Shown one piece after another: positions 6,814-12,402 of a stretch of 12,402 nucleotides of DNA (its first letter is position 1; the number at the start of each line of letters is the position of its first letter). The notes beneath the pieces were generated by a model, which was given only the letters and a program-made list of their open reading frames with translations, did no database searches and was not told the DNA's origin. This DNA comes from Neisseriaceae bacterium (lineage in GTDB: Bacteria > Pseudomonadota > Gammaproteobacteria > Burkholderiales > Neisseriaceae): positions 1 through 12,402 of the forward strand of contig JASLBZ010000172.1 of assembly GCA_030146285.1 (NCBI GenBank), given 5' to 3'. A program made the translations under genes and the position numbers.

Positions 6814-8439
6814 TTATGCTGCTTTATGGCGTTTTTTCTCAATGCTTTTATTGATAAACCATTGTTGAGCAATCGACAAGATATTATTCACTACCCAGTA
6901 CAATACCAAACCTGCTGGGAAGAAGAAGAACATTACCGAGAACGCTACAGGCATGATTTTCATCATCTTCGCTTGCATTGGATCTGCTGGTGGTGGATTT
7001 AAGAATGTTTGGATAAACATGGTTACAGCCATCACAATCGGTAAAATATAATATGGATCTACACGCGCTAAGTCATGAATCCACAACCAAGAGGCTTGGC
7101 GTAACTCAACCGATGCAAACAATGCCCAATACAATCCAATAAACACGGGAATTTGCAATAGCATTGGCAAACAACCGCCCAATGGATTAATTTTTTCTTT
7201 TTTGTACAGCGCCATCATTTCTTGCTGCATCTTCATGCGGTCATCGCCATATTGTGCTTTTAGCGATTGCAGTTGCGGTGCAACGGCACGCATTTTAGCC
7301 ATAGAACGGTACGATGCTGCAGTCAATGGATACAAAACGGCTTTAACCAACAAGGTTAATAAGACAATTGCCCAACCCCAGTTGCCCACATATGTGTGGA
7401 TTTTGTTCAGCATCCAGAACAATGGCGATGCAAACATGTGTACTTTGCCGTAGTCTTTTGCCAATGGTAAATCAGCTGCCAATGGTGCAATATCTGCATA
7501 AATTTGTGGGCCTGCATACAAATTCATGGGAATGGTTGCTGTTTGACCTGCAGCAACGGTTGGCAATGCCACGCGAACACCTGCAGAATACAAGCCATCT
7601 GAGCGCTTAGCCACGTCCATTGTACAATTGTTGCTTGTACCACAAATACTTGGCTCACCTTTTAACTGCAACAACCAAGTCGTCATAAAGTAATGCTGAA
7701 TCATGCCAACCCAACCTGTTTCGGTTTTGGCTGTGAATTCTGCTTTGCCTTTATCTAACTCATCAAATTTGATTTTTTCAAACTTACCTTCTGGTGTGTA
7801 TACCACTGGACCAGTGTAGGTTTGATTGAATGTGCCTTCACCTTCAGGTTTTGAATCGTCACGCACCATTCGGTACATTGCATCCAAATCCACAGCTTTG
7901 TCTGTATTGTTGGTGACTTGGAACGTCACACCAATATCATAGCTGCCCTTTTTAAAGGTGTAGATTTTATCAACCAACAAACCATTGACTTCTGGTGCGG
8001 TTAATTTTACTTGTACTTGTTCTTCATTACCCAAATTGTATTGGCGTTTTTCAACAGCATATGGCTCTTTTGACAAATAATTGCCATCTTTAGTCAACAA
8101 TGCTGACTGAGCCACATAAGTGTAATCCTTGGTGTCATCCAACAAAATAAATTGTTTGCTCGCATCCACAGTGGCATCATGTTTTAACAATGCCAAGCGA
8201 CGTAAGTCACCTGTTTTACTGTCAATAACAGCATCCACAGTATCAGTGGTTACTGCAACCGGATCGGTAACACCCAAAGAAGGGTCATTTTCTTTTTGCT
8301 CACCAACATCAGTGCGTGCTTGAGAAGTCGCATTCTGGTTGGTTACCTGTGCAGGTACTGGTGCGGGGAAAAAGTAGTTCCACCCCATTAAAATGGCCAT
8401 CGCGACAACCGCAAATGCCAACAGTCTTTTAAATTCCAT
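6814..8439 (-). CDS. yidC: Membrane protein insertase YidC
   Basis: YidC inserts and folds inner-membrane proteins, alone or with SecYEG. The 541-residue length fits the Gram-negative form. There is an N-terminal membrane anchor (about 5-24), a large periplasmic domain (about 50-335), and a C-terminal five-helix core. The core includes WGWAIVLLTLLVKAVLYPL (354-372), SYRSMAKMRAVAPQLQSLK, the NPLGGCLPMLLQIPVFIGLY block (about 418-437), SVELRQASWLWIHDL, and a final helix with FPAGLVLYW. Lys366 appears to occupy the position of the groove Arg366 of E. coli, so the positive charge is kept. The tail ends KKRHKAA, a basic segment suited to ribosome contact. It starts 28 bp after the yidD stop and is the last gene of its operon, followed by a terminator. 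Confidence 0.97.
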   Translation of the reverse strand: MEFKRLLAFAVVAMAILMGWNYFFPAPVPAQVTNQNATSQARTDVGEQKENDPSLGVTDPVAVTTDTVDAVIDSKTGDLRRLALLKHDATVDASKQFILLDDTKDYTYVAQSALLTKDGNYLSKEPYAVEKRQYNLGNEEQVQVKLTAPEVNGLLVDKIYTFKKGSYDIGVTFQVTNNTDKAVDLDAMYRMVRDDSKPEGEGTFNQTYTGPVVYTPEGKFEKIKFDELDKGKAEFTAKTETGWVGMIQHYFMTTWLLQLKGEPSICGTSNNCTMDVAKRSDGLYSAGVRVALPTVAAGQTATIPMNLYAGPQIYADIAPLAADLPLAKDYGKVHMFASPLFWMLNKIHTYVGNWGWAIVLLTLLVKAVLYPLTAASYRSMAKMRAVAPQLQSLKAQYGDDRMKMQQEMMALYKKEKINPLGGCLPMLLQIPVFIGLYWALFASVELRQASWLWIHDLARVDPYYILPIVMAVTMFIQTFLNPPPADPMQAKMMKIMPVAFSVMFFFFPAGLVLYWVVNNILSIAQQWFINKSIEKKRHKAA

Positions 8440-8467
8440 GTCCGTATCAACTTTTCTGGGTTAAATG

Positions 8468-8677
8468 CTATGGCACAGGATCGTAGCCACTGCCACCCCA
8501 AGGATGGCATTTACAAATGCGTTTAGCGGCCAAACAACTGCCTTTAAACGCACCGTGTTTTTGCAAAGCTTCAATCGTATATTGAGAACAAGTTGGTGTA
8601 TAGCGACATCTTGGCGGAATCAGCGGACTGATTACCAATTGATAACCACGTACCAATAAGGTCAATAAACGTTTCAT
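8468..8677 (-). CDS. yidD: Membrane protein insertion efficiency factor YidD
   Basis: The 69-residue protein begins MKRLLTLLVRGYQLVISP and contains the family signature PPRCRYTPTCSQYTIEA with its cysteines, then HPWGGSGYDPVP at the C terminus. YidD is a small membrane-associated protein thought to aid YidC-dependent insertion. The frame is open further upstream, but that extension lies inside rnpA and lacks homology, so the ATG at 8677 is chosen. Its ATG overlaps the rnpA TGA in an ATGA arrangement, implying translational coupling. It sits between rnpA and yidC as in most Proteobacteria. Confidence 0.95.
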   Translation of the reverse strand: MKRLLTLLVRGYQLVISPLIPPRCRYTPTCSQYTIEALQKHGAFKGSCLAAKRICKCHPWGGSGYDPVP

Positions 8678-9021
8678 CTTTTTTGTGAGTCCAGCATTGC
8701 TTGTGATAAATCCTGCATGGCTTGCTGCCACGCTTCCGATTCGTATTTCTTTCGGACGCGGACAACAAAGTCTTTTGCAGGCAATTCATGCCGATGAAGA
8801 CGAAACCATTCACGAATGGTACGTTTCATATAATTTCGCTCATGCGCCCTTTTAGCCACTTTCTTACCGACAACCAAGCCCAATCGAGCGTGCAAGATGG
8901 GGCTTGCTGGTGCAGAAAATACCTGAAAAAACCCACGTGAGCGGCATCGGCGTAACGCAAAAACGGATGAGAATTCATCCGTTTTTAATATGCGATATTC
9001 CCTGCAAAAACCCTGATTCAA
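8674..9021 (-). CDS. rnpA: Ribonuclease P protein component
   Basis: RnpA is the protein cofactor of the RNA enzyme that trims 5' leaders from pre-tRNAs. The 115-residue basic protein has FCREYRILKTDEFSSVF near the N terminus and the conserved RNR motif in KRAHERNYMKRTIREWF (about 57-73), plus DFVVRVRKK. The frame has no ATG or GTG that keeps the conserved N terminus. The first usable start is TTG at 9021, three bases after the rpmH stop and in the same frame as rpmH. No good Shine-Dalgarno precedes it, so translation may depend on ribosomes finishing rpmH. The 3' end overlaps the yidD start by four bases. Confidence 0.93.
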   Translation of the reverse strand: MNQGFCREYRILKTDEFSSVFALRRCRSRGFFQVFSAPASPILHARLGLVVGKKVAKRAHERNYMKRTIREWFRLHRHELPAKDFVVRVRKKYESEAWQQAMQDLSQAMLDSQKR

Positions 9022-9024
9022 GGC

Positions 9025-9159
9025 TTATACTGCCAAGCGTTTGCGGCCTTTGGCACGGCGAGCTGCTAATACAGCACGACCACCGCGAGTTCTTGAGCGA
9101 ACCAAAAAACCATGCGTACGTTTACGACGAGTTTCAGATGGTTGGTAAGTGCGTTTCAT
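9025..9159 (-). CDS. rpmH: 50S ribosomal protein L34
   Basis: The 44-residue, highly basic protein begins MKRTYQPSETRRKRTHGF and ends with AKGRKRLAV, the L34 pattern without gaps. It binds 23S rRNA in the large ribosomal subunit. AGGGA lies six bases before the ATG. First gene of the rpmH-rnpA-yidD-yidC operon, with a near-consensus promoter upstream and transcribed away from dnaA. Confidence 0.98.
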   Translation of the reverse strand: MKRTYQPSETRRKRTHGFLVRSRTRGGRAVLAARRAKGRKRLAV

Positions 9160-9202
9160 AATAATCCCTACTAATTAACAAAATTACATAAATAAACGCG
9201 CA

Positions 9203-9231
9203 ATTACACCCTGTTTACTCCTATTTGTCAA
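9203..9231 (-). promoter_or_regulatory. Promoter of the rpmH-rnpA-yidD-yidC operon
   Basis: On the minus strand a perfect TTGACA (9231-9226) is followed after exactly 17 bp by TGTAAT (9208-9203), five of six to consensus. The start site should fall near 9196, giving a leader of roughly 37 bases before rpmH. It is the best sigma-70 type promoter in the window. Confidence 0.8.
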
Positions 9232-9240
9232 TGGTTTTCA

Positions 9241-9258
9241 ATTGGCAGGTGTGCCAAT
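9241..9258. repeat. Inverted repeat ATTGGCA-N4-TGCCAAT
   Basis: Perfect 7-bp arms (9241-9247 and 9252-9258) surround a 4-base centre. It lies 10 bp upstream of the rpmH -35 element and could be a dimeric protein site affecting that promoter or the origin. No run of Ts follows, so it is not a terminator. Confidence 0.5.
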
Positions 9259-9272
9259 AATGCATCATTATT
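9256..9272. repeat. Inverted repeat AATAATG-CAT-CATTATT
   Basis: Perfect 7-bp arms (9256-9262 and 9266-9272) with a 3-base centre. Its left arm shares bases 9256-9258 with the preceding dyad, so the two structures exclude each other. The A+T-rich composition lowers the significance. Confidence 0.4.
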
Positions 9273-9283
9273 AAACGGATAGT

Positions 9284-9292
9284 TGTGGATAA
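9284..9292 (-). promoter_or_regulatory. DnaA box (perfect TTATCCACA)
   Basis: The minus strand reads TTATCCACA, the canonical DnaA box. It lies 17 bp upstream of the TATAAT at 9309-9314, where the -35 contact of a dnaA promoter would fall, so DnaA bound here would be placed to repress its own gene. Confidence 0.75.
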
Positions 9293-9308
9293 CTTTTGGC
9301 AAAATGGG

Positions 9309-9314
9309 TATAAT
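9309..9314 (+). promoter_or_regulatory. Candidate -10 element of the dnaA promoter
   Basis: A consensus TATAAT. At 17-bp spacing the -35 position (9286-9291) reads TGGATA, a partial match that lies inside the DnaA box. The implied leader to the dnaA start is about 155 bases, with no obvious gene in it. Confidence 0.5.
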
Positions 9315-9377
9315 CACAGATTAATTGTGTGTTGTCATTTAATTATATTGGTCTTTATGGGAATTGGTCAATGCAAT

Positions 9378-9386
9378 CTATCCACA
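9378..9386 (+). promoter_or_regulatory. DnaA box, one mismatch (CTATCCACA)
   Basis: Eight of nine bases match TTATCCACA. It lies within the presumed dnaA leader, 86 bp downstream of the perfect box and in the opposite orientation. Confidence 0.55.
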
Positions 9387-9476
9387 ATTAAATGTCGGCA
9401 TTCATGCAACACTTTCAACAACACGAAAAATACGTCGCATGAACTTAATCCATCTTTCTCAACAGTAATGGTAACT

Positions 9477-11069
9477 ATGCAGCTATCTGAATTCTGGCCA
9501 CTTTGCTTAGCACGACTCCAACAATCTCTTTCCACACAGCAATACAAAATGTGGATTAGTCAGCTTAGTGTGGATGAAACAGAAAATGGTTGGATGTTGT
9601 ACGTCAAAAATACGTTTTCTTTTACCTTTATTAAAGACAAGTTTTTAGACAACATTGATGCGATTAAAAACGAATTAGCACCTCATGCTCCCCAATTGGT
9701 GTTACAAATTGGTCAAGGCACCAAATACGAACCTGCAACAGAAGCAGTGAGTAAAGCACCTGAGCATGAAGTTCAAGTCATTGACACGCCTACTGCGCCA
9801 GCATCACCCATTAAAATTACCATTGATGCTGCCCCAGAAGCCTTACCCAATGAGCCAACACAGCAACAATTACTGGACAGCGAATTGGCTCCTGAGCCGA
9901 TTCGCCAACCAGAATCCCCACAAGAGTTGATTGCACAACGTTTGGCAGCCATTCAAAAAAATGCACAGGGTAAAAACCCCACGCCAAAACCACAGCAACC
10001 AACTGAAACAGCCATTGCACTAGAGCGCCAAGACAAAGGCCATGAGCACACACGCCTAAATCCCAGCTATACCTTTGAAACCTTGGTTCAAGGCAAGGGT
10101 AACCGCATGGCTTATGCAGGTGCGTTGACCATTGCCGAAAGCCCTGGCAGCAATATGTACAATCCTTACTTTATTTATGGCAGTACAGGCTTGGGTAAAA
10201 CCCACTTGGTGCAAGCCATTGGTAATCGCATTTACAAAAACAACCCCAAAGCCCGTATTCGCTACATTCATGCCGAAAACTATGTGCGTGATATTATGAA
10301 GGCGTTCCGCAATCAAGGCTTTGATGAATTCAAACGTTATTACCATGCTTTGGATTTGCTGATTATTGATGATGTGCAATTTATCTCAGGCAAAGATCGC
10401 ACCATGGAAGAGTTCTTCTATCTCTTCAATCATTTACTGGACGAGAAAAAACAAGTCATCATGACTTGTGATTCCTTACCTGCCAATATTAAAGATATGG
10501 ATGATCGACTTAAGTCTCGTTTTTCGTGGGGTTTAACCGTTGAGCTAGAGCCGCCTGAGCTTGAAATGCGTGTCGCTATTTTGCAGAAAAAAGCCGAAGC
10601 TGCTCATGTACAATTAGAAGAGTCTGCTGCATTTTTCATTGCCAGCAATATTCGCTCTAACGTGCGTGAGCTAGAAGGCGCATTTAAACGTGTGGCAGCA
10701 CACAGCCGCTTCCAAAATCGCCACATTGACATTGAACTGGCCACAGAAGCTTTGCAAGACTTATTGGCTGAAGCGCAAAAACAAATCACCATTGATCAAA
10801 TTTTAAAAATTGTCAGTGATTACTTCCAAATCAAAATTGCTGAGATTTTGGGCAAAAAACGCACGCGCAACATTGTGCGTCCACGCCAAATCGCCATGAC
10901 ATTGGCCAAAGAATTAACTCAGCAAAGTTTACCCAGCATTGGCAATGCTTTTGGTGGTCGAGACCACACAACTGTCATGCATGCCAATAAGACCATTGCA
11001 GAACTGCGAAAAACCGATGGTCAACTGTCTCAAGATTATGACATTCTAATGGTCATGTTACGTAAATAA
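9477..11069 (+). CDS. dnaA: Chromosomal replication initiator protein DnaA
   Basis: DnaA binds DnaA boxes, opens the origin and recruits DnaB. From the ATG at 9477 the protein has 530 residues and begins MQLSEFWPLCLARL, aligning with Neisseria DnaA. Domain I is about 1-85. A long Pro/Gln/Glu-rich linker (domain II) runs to about 193. AAA+ domain III follows with Walker A GSTGLGKT (235-242), Walker B LLIIDDVQF (294-302) and KSRFSWGL. Domain IV carries RPRQIAMTLAKELT and FGGRDHTTVMHA (492-503), the box-binding signature. The ATG at 9468, three codons earlier, is possible. Neither start has a good Shine-Dalgarno. The frame is open back to 9285, but that stretch covers the promoter and DnaA boxes. 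dnaN follows after 21 bp. Confidence 0.97.
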   Translation: MQLSEFWPLCLARLQQSLSTQQYKMWISQLSVDETENGWMLYVKNTFSFTFIKDKFLDNIDAIKNELAPHAPQLVLQIGQGTKYEPATEAVSKAPEHEVQVIDTPTAPASPIKITIDAAPEALPNEPTQQQLLDSELAPEPIRQPESPQELIAQRLAAIQKNAQGKNPTPKPQQPTETAIALERQDKGHEHTRLNPSYTFETLVQGKGNRMAYAGALTIAESPGSNMYNPYFIYGSTGLGKTHLVQAIGNRIYKNNPKARIRYIHAENYVRDIMKAFRNQGFDEFKRYYHALDLLIIDDVQFISGKDRTMEEFFYLFNHLLDEKKQVIMTCDSLPANIKDMDDRLKSRFSWGLTVELEPPELEMRVAILQKKAEAAHVQLEESAAFFIASNIRSNVRELEGAFKRVAAHSRFQNRHIDIELATEALQDLLAEAQKQITIDQILKIVSDYFQIKIAEILGKKRTRNIVRPRQIAMTLAKELTQQSLPSIGNAFGGRDHTTVMHANKTIAELRKTDGQLSQDYDILMVMLRK

Positions 11070-11090
11070 TAGCCTGCAAAGGAATAATAA

Positions 11091-12194
11091 ATGCTTATTT
11101 TACAAGCCGAACGCGACGAATTATTAAAACCCTTGCAAATGGCAACGGGCATTGTTGAGCGCCGACACACTTTACCGATTTTATCGAATGTATTGATTGA
11201 AGGTAAAAACAATCAAACCAGCATCTTGGCAACCGATCTGGAAATCCAAATTCATACCAAAGGCCCTGATGCGGCCATGACTGATTTTCACATCACCACC
11301 AATGCCAAAAAGCTACAAGACATTTTGCGTGCCCTACCCGGCAACGAAACCGTATCTTTGGATTTGGTTGATAACCGCTTAACCTTAAAAGCAGGTAAAG
11401 GCCGCTACAATTTGCAAACCTTACCTGCCGAAGACTTTCCTTTGATGTCGGTTGACAGCGAAGTAAGCTCGGCTTTTGATGTTAGCCAAGAAGCGCTAAA
11501 ACAAATGTTGGCTCAAGTACAATATGGTATGGCAGTCCAAGACATTCGTTATTACTTAAATGGTTTGTTGATGCAAACCGAAGGCAACCAATTGCGCTTG
11601 GTATCGACTGATGGTCATCGCTTGGCATTTTCTTGCACCACCATCAATGCAGATTTACCAAAATCTGAAGTGATTTTGCCACGCAAAACTGTGTTGGAAT
11701 TGTTCAAACTGCTCAACCAACCACAAGAAAACATCAGCATCGAGATTTTAAGCAATCAAATCCGCTTTAAATGTGCCGACACCGTGGTGATTAGCAAAGT
11801 AGTTGATGGCAAATTCCCTGACTACAATCGCGTTATTCCATTGGACAATGACAAGATTTTTGTTTTGGGCCGTACCCAGCTATTGGGCGCACTAGAACGT
11901 GCTGCCATTTTGGCCAATGAAAAATTCCGTGGTGTGCGCTTACAAATCAAGCCGGGTGTATTGAGTATTATTTGTAGCAATAATGAACAAGAAGAAGCAC
12001 AAGAAGAAGTTGAAATCGCCTACCAAGGTGAGTCTATTGAGATTGGTTTTAACATTAACTATCTAATGGATGTATTGCGCAATTTGCCTGTTGATGATTT
12101 ACAGCTGGCTTTTGGCGATGCAAACCGTTCAGCATTGTTTACCATTCCAAACAATCCAGACTTTAAATACATTGTGATGCCCATGCGCATCTAA
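11091..12194 (+). CDS. dnaN: DNA polymerase III beta subunit (sliding clamp)
   Basis: The beta clamp is a ring-shaped dimer that tethers DNA polymerase III and other factors to DNA. The 367-residue length is typical, built from three similar domains. Recognisable segments are RRHTLPILSNVLIE (24-37), VSTDGHRLAF (about 176-185), ILPRKTVLEL, DGKFPDYNRVIP (about 237-248) and the C terminus YIVMPMRI, whose M-P-M-R-I-type end forms part of the partner-binding pocket. AAAGGA lies seven bases before the ATG at 11091. It follows dnaA by 21 bp, almost certainly in one operon, with gyrB next. Confidence 0.98.
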   Translation: MLILQAERDELLKPLQMATGIVERRHTLPILSNVLIEGKNNQTSILATDLEIQIHTKGPDAAMTDFHITTNAKKLQDILRALPGNETVSLDLVDNRLTLKAGKGRYNLQTLPAEDFPLMSVDSEVSSAFDVSQEALKQMLAQVQYGMAVQDIRYYLNGLLMQTEGNQLRLVSTDGHRLAFSCTTINADLPKSEVILPRKTVLELFKLLNQPQENISIEILSNQIRFKCADTVVISKVVDGKFPDYNRVIPLDNDKIFVLGRTQLLGALERAAILANEKFRGVRLQIKPGVLSIICSNNEQEEAQEEVEIAYQGESIEIGFNINYLMDVLRNLPVDDLQLAFGDANRSALFTIPNNPDFKYIVMPMRI

Positions 12195-12226
12195 ATGCTC
12201 AAGGCGTTTTCGCTGACTTTATGGCC

Positions 12227-12254
12227 GCTGTCTGATGTTTCAGTTTCAGGCAGC
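12227..12254. repeat. DUS-like hairpin between dnaN and gyrB
   Basis: Bases 12227-12235 pair with 12246-12254 (GCTGTCTGA/TCAGGCAGC), nine pairs including one G-T wobble, with a 10-base loop. The minus strand at 12256-12245 reads AAGCTGCCTGAA, 10 of 12 to the exact DUS in the yidC terminator and 11 of 12 to the Simonsiella-type AGGCTGCCTGAA as I recall it. There is no T tract, so efficient termination before gyrB is unlikely; attenuation or a decayed DUS pair is possible. Confidence 0.5.
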
Positions 12255-12289
12255 TTATGTTGCACTTTGTTTAAACCGAGAAAAGAATA

Positions 12290-12402
12290 ATGACGAACCA
12301 ACCTGATTACGGCGCAGATAGCATTAAAGTATTAAAAGGCTTAGATGCAGTACGCAAACGTCCAGGCATGTATATTGGTGATACACAAGATGGCACAGGC
12401 TT
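12290..12402 (+). CDS. gyrB: DNA gyrase subunit B, N-terminal fragment (truncated by window end)
   Basis: The ATG at 12290 opens a frame to the window edge, giving 37 complete codons. It begins MTNQPDYGADSIKVLKGLDA and continues VRKRPGMYIGDTQDGTG, the unmistakable start of the GyrB GHKL ATPase domain. GyrB supplies ATP hydrolysis for negative supercoiling. A weak purine-rich site, gagaaaag, precedes the start. It lies 95 bp after dnaN, the conserved dnaA-dnaN-gyrB order. I found no strong promoter in the gap. ParE begins similarly, but the position after dnaN favours GyrB. Confidence 0.93.
   Translation, partial: MTNQPDYGADSIKVLKGLDAVRKRPGMYIGDTQDGTG

Larger units (their letters stand above)
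9160..9476. other. rpmH-dnaA intergenic region, candidate replication origin or dnaA control region
   Basis: This 317-bp gap separates minus-strand genes on the left from dnaA-dnaN-gyrB on the right, so most neighbouring genes are transcribed away from it. It holds the rpmH promoter, two overlapping dyads, a perfect DnaA box (9284-9292, minus), a near-perfect one (9378-9386, plus), and a TATAAT at 9309-9314. Many bacteria have oriC beside dnaA. Only two good boxes were found, fewer than typical for oriC, and no clear 13-mer array, so the origin may lie elsewhere. Confidence 0.5.

Noticed and set aside
9285..9476. Extending dnaA upstream to an in-frame GTG at 9285
   Set aside because: The extra 64 residues do not resemble DnaA and would cover the DnaA box, promoter and second box. 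The family N terminus begins at the MQLSEFW start.
1..12402. Mobile elements, CRISPR arrays, tRNA or rRNA genes, toxin-antitoxin or defence systems
   Set aside because: No transposase, integrase, regularly spaced repeats, RNA gene pattern or defence-type gene pair was seen; the gene content is conserved housekeeping plus three ordinary accessory genes.

Overview
The window is an A+T-rich bacterial chromosome segment that looks like the dnaA region of a member of the Neisseriaceae (Betaproteobacteria). Three things point there. The gene order yidC-yidD-rnpA-rpmH / dnaA-dnaN-gyrB and the trio dusB-fis-purH fit that group. The PurH, RnpA and DnaA proteins read like Neisseria homologues from memory. 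The yidC terminator contains an exact copy of a 12-mer, AGGCAGCCTGAA, that I recall as a Kingella-type DNA uptake sequence (DUS). I cannot name a genus or species.

Layout, left to right. Positions 1-72 hold the tail of an upstream gene, followed by a PaaI-like thioesterase (103-588) with a strong terminator. A 391-bp, very A+T-rich gene-free stretch (589-979) contains several inverted repeats. It ends at a LysR-type regulator (980-1849). The regulator converges on a lipoprotein-type sulfate-binding protein (minus strand, ends 1914) across one perfect 19-bp hairpin. Next on the minus strand are a glyoxalase-II-like metallo-hydrolase, the dusB-fis-purH operon with its own promoter and terminator, and the rpmH-rnpA-yidD-yidC operon with its promoter and a DUS-bearing terminator. 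At about 9160-9476 the gene direction flips, and dnaA, dnaN and the start of gyrB run on the plus strand to the window end.

How the genes fit together. The right half is housekeeping. DnaA, the beta clamp and GyrB serve replication initiation, processivity and supercoiling. RpmH, RnpA, YidD and YidC serve ribosome assembly, tRNA 5' maturation and membrane protein insertion. DusB modifies tRNA, Fis is a nucleoid protein, and PurH completes IMP synthesis. The rpmH-dnaA gap has divergent promoters, one perfect and one near-perfect DnaA box, and overlapping dyads. It is the best origin or dnaA-control candidate here, although two boxes are few for an oriC. The left third is more accessory in character: a thioesterase, a LysR regulator and a lone sulfate-binding protein.

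I see no mobile element, CRISPR array, tRNA or rRNA gene, and no convincing undescribed multigene system. The items most worth a second look are non-coding: the paired palindromes upstream of the LysR gene, the DUS-type hairpins, and the dyads in the rpmH-dnaA gap.
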